Source: a bacterium | GTDB taxonomy: Bacteria > Bacteroidota > Ignavibacteria > Kapaibacteriales > UBA2268 | DNA: 64,000 nucleotides | NCBI GenBank assembly: GCA_024711295.1 | Contig: JANJTB010000004.1 | Coordinates: 1-64,000, forward strand | Reading direction: 5' to 3' | In this document: piece after piece, positions 1-7,188 of the stretch | How the letters are laid out: each line of letters opens with the position of its first letter | Position numbering within the stretch: position 1 is the first letter of the stretch | The notes under the pieces: model-generated | Database searches by the model: none | What the model was told of the DNA's origin: nothing | What the model saw: only the letters and a program-made list of their open reading frames with translations | Made by a program: the position numbers and the translations under genes

Positions 1-1
1 A

Positions 2-403
2 GGTTTATTCGAGGGTACGATAAGCACAACGGCAGTATATAACATTAATCTGGATAAAGGAACCAGTGGTGGTACTTACGAGATGGCAACAGATGATCCT
101 GATGTCACTACGGTAGGTATAGTTTGGCATACATCAACAAACCCTACACTGACAACAAAAACAGGATATACTTCACAAACACCCCCTGATGCAAGAAGTG
201 GTAGCTTTACCTCACAGATGAGCAGTCTTGTAAACGGCAACACATATTATGTGCGAGCATATATCATCAATACTGATGGCACATTTTACGGCGACGAGGT
301 ATCATTTGTATCCATACCTACACTGGGGGAATGGGGCTTAATTGCACTCACAGTATTACTCGCAGGATTCGGTGGCTGGTTTATATGGAGAAGGGTAGCA
401 TAG
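2..403 (+). CDS. C-terminal end of a surface protein with an IPTL-CTERM anchor (5' cut by window edge)
   Basis: The reading frame is open from base 2, so the gene begins left of the window; the first internal ATG is at 83 and is probably not the start. The visible 133 residues hold one fibronectin-like repeat of the Bacteroidota type, ending in a YYVRAYIINTDGTFYGDEV-like strand. The tail reads IPTLGEWGLIALTVLL, then a glycine turn, an aromatic stretch and RR. This is the layout of the IPTL-CTERM family: a short IPTLxEWG signal, one membrane helix and a basic end. Such tails are thought to be processed by an exosortase/rhombosortase-like system and are different from T9SS tails. A hairpin terminator follows 24 bases after the stop. 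The product is probably an exported, surface-anchored protein; its full function cannot be judged from the tail. Confidence 0.8.
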   Translation, partial: GLFEGTISTTAVYNINLDKGTSGGTYEMATDDPDVTTVGIVWHTSTNPTLTTKTGYTSQTPPDARSGSFTSQMSSLVNGNTYYVRAYIINTDGTFYGDEVSFVSIPTLGEWGLIALTVLLAGFGGWFIWRRVA

Positions 404-426
404 AACCTTGATATTTTGAATAATGA

Positions 427-463
427 AACTCCTCAGTTAAGCAGTAATTGAGGAGTTTTTTTT
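427..463 (+). terminator. Rho-independent terminator after the IPTL-CTERM gene
   Basis: A 9-bp perfect stem (AACTCCTCA paired with TGAGGAGTT) encloses a short loop in which TTA and TAA can also pair. It runs straight into an eight-T tract at 456-463. Confidence 0.85.
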
Positions 464-662
464 CTAAGTATGTACAAACTCAAAAGAAAAAACATTTTGA
501 AAATGTGCTTATTGATAGGATAATTTCTTTATCACTCTCACTTTTTTTTGTTAAATTTGAAAAAATCCATCGTTATGCCTGACCATTCAATATTTTCTGA
601 TCAATGATTATTGTCTCCTTCAAATCTAATATCCTTTCCGTTTCCTGTGGTTCCAATATAAT

Positions 663-2468
663 TTAATTCTTAATGAATTTCAATTTCTCCCGGAAATTGT
701 CGCTAAAAATAATTATTGTATAAGAACCACTTGGTAACAAATCAACATTGATTGAGTTTTTAAATTTCCCGCTCATAAGTATATTACCGTTCAGATCAAC
801 TATGAGGTATTCGTAATCATCTCTGTACATTGTAATATCTGTAAGGTTAAGAGCAGAAGTTACCGGATTAGGGTACACCAAAATATTGGTGAAGAAAGGT
901 AAATACTCTCGGGTGCTTTTTTTTACAAAACCAATTTTTGTGTATGTTTCATTTTCGCAGCTTGTATCTTTGTAAATCTTATCAAAATCACCAATACCAT
1001 AATAATTATTGTTGTGTGAGGTGTTGAACTTAGCGATATAGCTGTCCATAAATGAAGGTAAAAAGCTCTTGTTACTTATACTTATTCCATTATTAAAGTA
1101 CAAGGTATCTGAGTTGAACCAGCCGGTAACAAAATAATTATTTTGACTGTCAATGAAGACTCCGTTTGCCCAATCTTTTTGATTTCCGCCAAGTTTTTGT
1201 ACCCATTGAACTTTACCGTTATTGTTCATTATCCCGAAATAAGCTTTATAAATAGGACTTGTAGAGATATCTATCTGATTATTGAAAATTACTTTTGAGG
1301 AAGTTGTATAACCACTGAAAAGGATGTCATTATTTTTGTATAGCTGTAATCTAGTGATATTATTTTCACTTCCACCCATTTGAGAATGTCTTCCATAAAT
1401 TTTTTCTGCAAATACGAGGTCGCCATTGCTGCTGTACTTTGCATAGTAAATCTCACTAAAAGAATTCCCTTTAATATTTTTTCTAATTGAAACACTATTT
1501 GAAAAAACTAAAGTGTCAGAGTAGAAGTTTCCTGCAACAAATACATTTTCATTTTTATCTACTATAATGCTCTGAGCTGCATCATTACCCGTACCGGCAA
1601 TTTTTCTTGCCCAATAGCAATACCCGTTTAAGTCATACTTTACTACAAATACATCGGTCTGAAAATCCTGATATATGTTGCGTAAAATTACTTCGTTCCC
1701 AAAATTAATTGCATCAAGCTGAAAATCACCGGTTATGTATAAAAATCCATTTTCTGAAATTGTTATTGATTTAAGATTATCTCCTGAGTATCCAGCTCCG
1801 GTGAATACCTTCCACCATGATAGCTGACCATCAGAATTGTACTTTGCTAAATAAGCTAAATCTGCAGCAGTTTTTTTGAATGATGTGTTATGGTCAAAAA
1901 ATATTACTTCCGAAGTAGAATGTCCGCCAACGTAAATATTACCTGATTTATCGGTTTGAGTATTTGAAATGTAATCATGTTGATTACCCCAAATTCTTTT
2001 TGCCCATAAACAATCTCCATCAGGTGTATATTTGGCTATAAATGCATCATACCCTATACCCTTAACTTCGTCATTTGATAAAATAATGTCGTCATTAAAC
2101 CTCAGTATGTCACTTTCGTAGGAACCGGACAAAATGATATTTCCGGTTGAATCAATAGCTAAAAATGCCCCAATCTCTGCATCTTCACCACTTATTGTTC
2201 TTAGCCAAATAGCTTCGCCATCCTTATTATACTTAGCTAAAAAGATTGAAAATGGACCTATACTGTCAGCACTCAGATTATCAAAATAAACTTTTGGTGA
2301 AGAGGATTGCCCACATGCATAAAAGTTATCATCTTTGTCAAATACGATGTTCGATATAATATCTTGTCTGCCTCCATGAATACTCACAGCCCATTCACAA
2401 GTCTGAGAAATTGAGTTAACACAAACTAAAATAAATATAACCATCAGATATTTCATGACATTATCCAC
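663..2468 (-). CDS. Secreted SBBP/beta-propeller repeat protein with T9SS C-terminal sorting domain
   Basis: A 601-residue exported protein. The annotated start is GTG at 2468; the ATG at 2456 gives a cleaner signal peptide (MKYLMVIFILVCVNSISQ) and may be the real start. The body has about seven repeats of 60-70 residues, each with a core such as DKSGNIYVGG, DSTGNIILSG or DKNENVFVAG followed by an AKY or AKF strand. This is the SBBP (seven-bladed beta-propeller) pattern. The last 80 residues form a Por/T9SS type A sorting domain (VYPNPVTSALNL, then VDLNGNIL, LPSGSYTIII, and a basic end). It is likely exported by the Sec system, moved across the outer membrane by T9SS and attached to the surface. 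No enzymatic motif is visible. A well-matched Bacteroidota promoter lies just upstream. Confidence 0.85.
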   Translation of the reverse strand: MDNVMKYLMVIFILVCVNSISQTCEWAVSIHGGRQDIISNIVFDKDDNFYACGQSSSPKVYFDNLSADSIGPFSIFLAKYNKDGEAIWLRTISGEDAEIGAFLAIDSTGNIILSGSYESDILRFNDDIILSNDEVKGIGYDAFIAKYTPDGDCLWAKRIWGNQHDYISNTQTDKSGNIYVGGHSTSEVIFFDHNTSFKKTAADLAYLAKYNSDGQLSWWKVFTGAGYSGDNLKSITISENGFLYITGDFQLDAINFGNEVILRNIYQDFQTDVFVVKYDLNGYCYWARKIAGTGNDAAQSIIVDKNENVFVAGNFYSDTLVFSNSVSIRKNIKGNSFSEIYYAKYSSNGDLVFAEKIYGRHSQMGGSENNITRLQLYKNNDILFSGYTTSSKVIFNNQIDISTSPIYKAYFGIMNNNGKVQWVQKLGGNQKDWANGVFIDSQNNYFVTGWFNSDTLYFNNGISISNKSFLPSFMDSYIAKFNTSHNNNYYGIGDFDKIYKDTSCENETYTKIGFVKKSTREYLPFFTNILVYPNPVTSALNLTDITMYRDDYEYLIVDLNGNILMSGKFKNSINVDLLPSGSYTIIIFSDNFREKLKFIKN

Positions 2469-2493
2469 TTTATTATCGGAGGAAAAGGATTTT

Positions 2494-2523
2494 CAAAAAT
2501 AAGTAAAATTATGGATTTTTCAA
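2494..2523 (-). promoter_or_regulatory. Bacteroidota-type promoter for the SBBP repeat gene
   Basis: On the minus strand the site reads TTG (2521-2523), a 19-base spacer, then TATTTTTG (2494-2501). This fits the TTG-N(17-23)-TAnnTTTG consensus. The expected transcript start lies about 20-30 bases before the GTG or ATG start. Confidence 0.65.
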
Positions 2524-2594
2524 ATTTATGTAACATGATTAATTAGCATGCGTATTAATGATTGAAAAAATGATAAATTACTCTTGGAAAAATT

Positions 2595-3521
2595 ATGCAA
2601 ACTATATTAGGTGCAGGTGGGAATATTGGAGGTCAGTTAGCTCTTGAATTATCAAAATTTACAAGCGAAATCAGACTTGTCAGCAGAAATCCGTTGAAAG
2701 TAAACTTTAATGATCAAATATTTCAAGCTAACCTAACAGTTAAAGATGAATTATTCTCAGCAGTTAAGGGAAGCGAGATTGTATATGTTACAATTGCTTT
2801 TGAATATAAAGCTGATATATGGGAAAAACTCTGGGTACCTTTTGCCAGGAATGTTGTTGATGCTTGTAAAGAATATGGCTCAAAACTAGTCTTCTTTGAT
2901 AATATTTACATGTACGACAAAAATGAACTTTCAAATCTGACTGAATCGAGTAAAGAAAACCCCTGCAGTAGGAAAGGTAGAGTCCGTAAACAGGTCGCAG
3001 ATATTATAACTAGTGCATATTCTAGTGGAGAAATCAAAGGCTTGATTGCACGTGCTCCGGACTTTTTATCTCCCAAAAATTCTATTCTTATTGAAACAGT
3101 TTATAATAATTTTCTTAATGGCAAAAAAGCAATCTGGCTTGGCGACGCAAATAAATTGCATAGCTTTATTTATTATATTGATGCTGCAAAAGCAACTGCA
3201 ATTTTGGGCAATTCAGACTTTGCCTATAATCAAATTTGGCATTTACCAGCTAATCAAAGTAAAATGAAAGTTAGTGAATGGATTGAGTTGTTTGCAAACG
3301 AGATGGGAACAGAGAATAAATATACAACATTTGCACCATATTTATTCCCAATACTTGGGTTATTTATCCCACCTGTAAGAGAAATTAAAGAACTTTCTTA
3401 CCAGCTCGATAGGGATTATTACTTCAACTCAGAAAAATTCTGCAGGGCATTCAACTATCAACCGGTGCATCCAAGTATTGCAGTAAAAGAAATTGTAGAG
3501 TTGCTCAAAAAAGGGAATTAG
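2595..3521 (+). CDS. NAD(P)-dependent epimerase/dehydratase family (extended SDR) protein
   Basis: A 308-residue protein that opens with a Rossmann nucleotide-binding loop (ILGAGGNIGGQLALEL, a GxGGxxG form) at residues 4-19. A beta-alpha pattern follows, with KLVFFDNIYMYD and GLIARAPDFLSP strands typical of NAD-dependent epimerases. The classical YxxxK is not clear; FFDNIYMY near residue 111 occupies the usual active-site strand and K126/R130 follow, so the catalytic residues are uncertain. The substrate is unknown; sugar nucleotide or a small carbonyl compound is possible. The gene is monocistronic and ends tail to tail with the RSH gene, their stop codons overlapping by four bases. Confidence 0.75.
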   Translation: MQTILGAGGNIGGQLALELSKFTSEIRLVSRNPLKVNFNDQIFQANLTVKDELFSAVKGSEIVYVTIAFEYKADIWEKLWVPFARNVVDACKEYGSKLVFFDNIYMYDKNELSNLTESSKENPCSRKGRVRKQVADIITSAYSSGEIKGLIARAPDFLSPKNSILIETVYNNFLNGKKAIWLGDANKLHSFIYYIDAAKATAILGNSDFAYNQIWHLPANQSKMKVSEWIELFANEMGTENKYTTFAPYLFPILGLFIPPVREIKELSYQLDRDYYFNSEKFCRAFNYQPVHPSIAVKEIVELLKKGN

Positions 3522-5350
3522 CTTTCAATTATTCTTGAAACACCCTTTATACCTTTGATACTCATCAATTTAGCGATAATGGCATTGAGCTCGGTTTTTT
3601 TGCGCACTTTGATTGTCACAATACCTTCGAAAAAAGCATCTGAAGTATCAAGATTAATTCTTCTGATAATTGATTTACCGATAGCTTCAGTAATTTCGAA
3701 AAGCATACGTTCCCGGTCTTCTCCTCTTATACGTATTTTTGAGTCAAATTCATCGCTCTCGAGGTTGGTATTATCAATGACTGGTATGTTGTTTTTGAAG
3801 TAATTATAAAGTTTTGAAATAGCTTTATGAGATACTACCATATCCATCCACTCGGGTTTAGGAGTGAATTTTCTGGAATAAATTATTTCAACCTGTTCTC
3901 CTGATTTAAGCTTATAATTCAAATCACAAACAACTCCATTTACCTTTCCGGAGATACAGTGCAGTCCAATTTCTTCGGATAATGAGAAAGCAAAATCAAT
4001 TAAGTTCGAGCCTTCAGGTAGAGTTATTGTTCTACCATCTTTACTGAACACTTTGAGTTCGCTGTCGAAAAGATTGACTTTTATGGCTTCCCATATAATT
4101 TGAGTAGCTTTTTCACCTTTCTCTTCGATAATATTTTGCATCCAATTTCCCCAATCTTCGATTTCTTTATCGGTAAAATTAAGGGCTCTTATTCTGCCAC
4201 TTCGTAGTGAAAATTTCGAAGCAAATCCTTCCTCAGCAATTTTCTCCATTTCCTCGGTGCGAATTATGATTTCAACTCTCTTTCCATCAGGTCCAAAAAG
4301 TTCAGTAACAAGTGATTTGAACCAATCCATTTTTGGTTTTGCAATATAGTCAACAAAGCTGATTGTATTAAACGCTGTTGCAAGAACGCCATGAGCTCTG
4401 TATGGTTCGTGTATATCGTTTGTATTTAAAATTATAACAACAGAATAGAAGTTATCAATATCATTAATTGACTTACCTTCATTGATCATTTTGAAAATTT
4501 CATATTCATGTTTGTGAACAATAGAGAGTGTATGCTTCAGGTTATGATTATTCAAACTGCTTTGAATGGTATCTGCAAATACTCTTATATAATCTATGAA
4601 ATCACGTCTTTTTTCGTTCAGTGCGGTTCTGATTGCTTCGTATGCTGCTTTGTCCGAGTAGTAAAATGAGCGATTTTCTAACTCCATTTTAATTCTCATC
4701 AACCCTAGACGATGTGTGATAGGTATATAGAAATTTAGTGTTTCTAAAGCAATTTCTCGCTGTTTATCAGTCTTTAAATAATGTAGGGTTCTTAGATTAT
4801 GTAGTCTATCAGCTAACTTAATCAATATTACTCTGATATCTCTTACAAGAGCAAGGAATAATTTTCGGTGTGTACCTGCTTTAAGTTTCTGTTTCAGGTT
4901 GATTTTTTCGATATGGCTAAGTGCAGCCCAATCTATTGTATCTCCATCAGAATTGATATTATCATTTGATATTTTGGTAACTGCCTGTACCATTTCGGCC
5001 ACATCACTACCAAATAAATGGCTTATTTCGGATTCTTCAACACTTTCTACATCCTCAATTGTATCGTGTAATAATGCAGCCGCAAGCGAAGCTGTATCAT
5101 GAATTGTGAACTCACGTAGTAAAATTAAGGTAACATTAAGCGGGTGTGTATAGTAGGGATAACCTGACTTTCTTTTAGTTTCGTGATGCTTTTCGTAACA
5201 AAACTGGAATGCTTTTGTAATAAGTTCTTTATCTACAGTACTATCATACTTGTCTATTTCATTTAAAAGAAACTGTAAATCACTATCAGGGTCCATGCCA
5301 AAAGGACTATCTTCATCATATTCTAAATCAAACTCGAATAAAAGCTCCAT
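3518..5350 (-). CDS. Long RSH (RelA/SpoT homologue): intact ppGpp hydrolase, degenerate synthetase domain
   Basis: A 610-residue protein with the RSH domain order: HD hydrolase (about 40-200), synthetase (about 230-380), TGS (about 430-500) and ACT (about 535-610). Hydrolase residues are all visible: RKSGYPYYTHP (H69), HD at 95-96, ED at 99-100 and KLADRLHN (D181). The synthetase half is eroded. The GRxKHxYSI loop keeps only KH (280-281). The catalytic DLxAxR strand reads IDNFYSVV, with Asn300 where Asp is needed. The PKxNGYQSLHT loop is PKMDWFKSLVT. The glutamate of the EVQIRT motif remains (E360, EIIIRT). I infer a SpoT-like alarmone hydrolase with weak or no synthesis. The length is shorter than the usual 700-740 residues. 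The gene is transcribed alone, divergent from the LON-folP pair. Confidence 0.85.
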   Translation of the reverse strand: MELLFEFDLEYDEDSPFGMDPDSDLQFLLNEIDKYDSTVDKELITKAFQFCYEKHHETKRKSGYPYYTHPLNVTLILLREFTIHDTASLAAALLHDTIEDVESVEESEISHLFGSDVAEMVQAVTKISNDNINSDGDTIDWAALSHIEKINLKQKLKAGTHRKLFLALVRDIRVILIKLADRLHNLRTLHYLKTDKQREIALETLNFYIPITHRLGLMRIKMELENRSFYYSDKAAYEAIRTALNEKRRDFIDYIRVFADTIQSSLNNHNLKHTLSIVHKHEYEIFKMINEGKSINDIDNFYSVVIILNTNDIHEPYRAHGVLATAFNTISFVDYIAKPKMDWFKSLVTELFGPDGKRVEIIIRTEEMEKIAEEGFASKFSLRSGRIRALNFTDKEIEDWGNWMQNIIEEKGEKATQIIWEAIKVNLFDSELKVFSKDGRTITLPEGSNLIDFAFSLSEEIGLHCISGKVNGVVCDLNYKLKSGEQVEIIYSRKFTPKPEWMDMVVSHKAISKLYNYFKNNIPVIDNTNLESDEFDSKIRIRGEDRERMLFEITEAIGKSIIRRINLDTSDAFFEGIVTIKVRKKTELNAIIAKLMSIKGIKGVSRIIES

Positions 5351-5522
5351 GCTGCGTTTTCTCTGATTAAGTTTACTGTATTCTACCTACAGGATAAAAA
5401 ATATCTTCATAAATTGAGATAAAAAATATATTTTTTGAAAATTATTGATTTTACAGATACAATATAAAAATAATATATACTAATTCAAAATTAAAATATT
5501 GTTAAATCAATGAATGTTCATA

Positions 5523-5555
5523 TTTTGAGATAAAAAAATATGTAGCATCTCAAAA
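5523..5555. repeat. 9-bp inverted repeat in the RSH / LON-domain divergent promoter region
   Basis: TTTTGAGAT (5523-5531) and ATCTCAAAA (5547-5555) are perfect inverted arms around a 15-base AT-rich loop. A second copy of the left arm with its A-rich tail (TTGAGATAAAAAATAT) lies at 5414-5429. Both sit in the 284-bp region between divergent genes, so an operator or attenuator is possible. There is no T tract after the arm. Confidence 0.4.
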
Positions 5556-5590
5556 ATGGCACAATTTTTTTTATTACGAATAAATAATGT

Positions 5591-5598
5591 TACTTTTG
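5591..5598 (+). promoter_or_regulatory. Candidate -7 element (TACTTTTG) for the LON-domain/folP genes
   Basis: The octamer fits TAnnTTTG and lies 37 bases before the ATG at 5635. No TTG is present at the proper distance upstream, so only half of the promoter consensus is met. Confidence 0.4.
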
Positions 5599-5634
5599 TT
5601 TATAAATGATATTATTACGAAGAGCAAGTGATTT

Positions 5635-6267
5635 ATGATAAAGATAGGTATATTTCCGCTGAATGTGATACTGTTCCCTGAGTCTGTTTACCCCTTACAT
5701 ATATTTGAGGAGAGGTATAAGCAATTGATAAATGAATGTTATACTAATAACCTTGAATTTGGAATTAATTACATTTCACCTGCAGGAATTAGTGAAGTTG
5801 GATGCAGTGCAATGGTAAGTCAAGTCTTAAAAAAATATCCTGATGGGAAAATGGATATTATCGTGCAGGGTATATCAAGATACAGGCTAAATCGAATTTG
5901 GCAGGGACAGGAATTATATTACAGTGCTGATGTTGAACCATTTGCAGACGATGACTACGGTGTTGATTTTGGATTAATGGAGGAAGCTGTAAGATTGTAT
6001 AATAAAATAGCCGAAGGTATTACTTCACTTAAAATTGACAAAATTGACCCCAACAATATTGATGCTAAGTTTCCATCGTTTTTAATTGCCCAAAAAGCAG
6101 GGCTGACTCCTGAGCAAAAACAATCATTACTAGAGATTCGTAGCGAAAATCTAAGATTGGAAACCCTGTCAAAACATCTTAGAAAGGTACAGCCACTAAT
6201 AAAACGTGCAGAGGTAATATCAAATATAATAAAAAATGACGGATACCTTAAAAATGATATCATTTGA
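5635..6267 (+). CDS. Stand-alone LON N-terminal (substrate-binding) domain protein
   Basis: A 210-residue protein consisting of a LON N-domain (PF02190 type) and no ATPase or protease part. The family opening is clear: IGIFPLNVILFPESVYPLHIFEERYKQ. It is followed by the GxEFGI-like strand NNLEFGINYI and the conserved DIIVQGISRYRL strand. The C-terminal half is a helical bundle. Stand-alone LON-domain proteins are common in Bacteroidota and are thought to bind peptides or unfolded protein, but their role is not well defined. Its 3' end overlaps folP by 32 bases if folP starts at 6236, which suggests an operon with translational coupling. Confidence 0.85.
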   Translation: MIKIGIFPLNVILFPESVYPLHIFEERYKQLINECYTNNLEFGINYISPAGISEVGCSAMVSQVLKKYPDGKMDIIVQGISRYRLNRIWQGQELYYSADVEPFADDDYGVDFGLMEEAVRLYNKIAEGITSLKIDKIDPNNIDAKFPSFLIAQKAGLTPEQKQSLLEIRSENLRLETLSKHLRKVQPLIKRAEVISNIIKNDGYLKNDII

Positions 6268-7060
6268 AAATCGCTTCCCACTCATTATGGGTATTATAAA
6301 TCTAACACCGGACTCATTCTCTGATGGTGGACAATTCGAGAGTATAGATTCCGGTGTGGATTACGCTTTAAGGCTAGTTGATTCAGGAGCCGACATTATT
6401 GATATCGGTGGAGAAAGCACACGTCCTGGGTCTGACTTCGTTGATTTAAATACTGAAATTGAGAGAGTAATACCATTTATAAGAAAAATCAGACAAATCA
6501 ATCCTAACATTAAAATATCTCTTGATACAACAAAATTTGAGGTTGCGTTGAGGGCTTTAGAACTTGGTATTAATTACATTAATGATATATCAGGTCTTAG
6601 GTTTGAACCGAGTTTAGCCGAATTATCCGCAAAATATGAAGTACCTTTAATATTGATGCATTCAAGGGATAATCCAAAAAAAATGCAGCAATCTCCGCAT
6701 TATGATAATCTGTGGGATGAATTAATAACTGAACTTAATACTTCAATAAATAAGGCTAAGTCAATTGGTGCGAATAAATTAATCATTGACCCCGGTATTG
6801 GATTTGGAAAGAGGTATGAAGATAATTTGAATATCCTTCAAAATATTGACAAATTATATCATTTTAATTTACCAATTTTACTAGGTTTGTCGCGAAAATC
6901 TTTCTTAGGTACAATAATTAATGAAACTGACCCACAAAAAAGAGATTTTGCAACTGCAATTGTTCATTCTTTGTTATTAAAGTTTAATATTGACATAATA
7001 AGGGTTCATAATGTTGATCTAACAATTCAGTTAAAAAAGGTTTTCGAAATATTTAATTAA
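6236..7060 (+). CDS. folP: Dihydropteroate synthase
   Basis: A 274-residue enzyme of folate synthesis that joins p-aminobenzoate to dihydropterin pyrophosphate. Family signatures are in order: MGIINLTPDSFSDGG (residues 18-32), DIIDIGGESTRPGS, the KISLDTTKFEVA strand, YINDISG, and the late LIIDPGIGFGKRYEDN and LPILLGLSRKSFLG motifs, with a final IRVHNV. The length is normal. The upstream start (6236) overlaps the LON gene by 32 bases; the ATG at 6254 is an alternative that still leaves a 14-base overlap. Another folate/chorismate gene, the PabA/TrpG amidotransferase at 58422, lies far away in the window. Confidence 0.95.
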   Translation: MTDTLKMISFENRFPLIMGIINLTPDSFSDGGQFESIDSGVDYALRLVDSGADIIDIGGESTRPGSDFVDLNTEIERVIPFIRKIRQINPNIKISLDTTKFEVALRALELGINYINDISGLRFEPSLAELSAKYEVPLILMHSRDNPKKMQQSPHYDNLWDELITELNTSINKAKSIGANKLIIDPGIGFGKRYEDNLNILQNIDKLYHFNLPILLGLSRKSFLGTIINETDPQKRDFATAIVHSLLLKFNIDIIRVHNVDLTIQLKKVFEIFN

Positions 7061-7120
7061 TCCTTAATACAAATTTACAGCAAATTAACAAAATTAACGA
7101 ATAATTAACTTTATAATTCT

Positions 7121-7150
7121 TTGTAAATCAATAATTTATGACTATTTTTG
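7121..7150 (+). promoter_or_regulatory. Bacteroidota-type promoter for the OlsF-like acyltransferase
   Basis: TTG at 7121-7123, a 19-base spacer, then TATTTTTG at 7143-7150, an excellent match to TTG-N(17-23)-TAnnTTTG. The start codon is 38 bases further on. Confidence 0.7.
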
Positions 7151-7188
7151 CATTAGTATTTCAGTTATATTATAATTAAAAAGTTTGA

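Noticed and set aside
404-662. Possible gene or remnant in the gap between the first two genes
   Set aside because: Apart from the terminator at 427-463, no frame on either strand has coding character or T9SS-like residues.
5486-5493. Minus-strand TAATTTTG as the RSH promoter
   Set aside because: The nearest TTG is only 14 bases away, outside the 17-23 range, and the region is so AT-rich that such octamers arise by chance.
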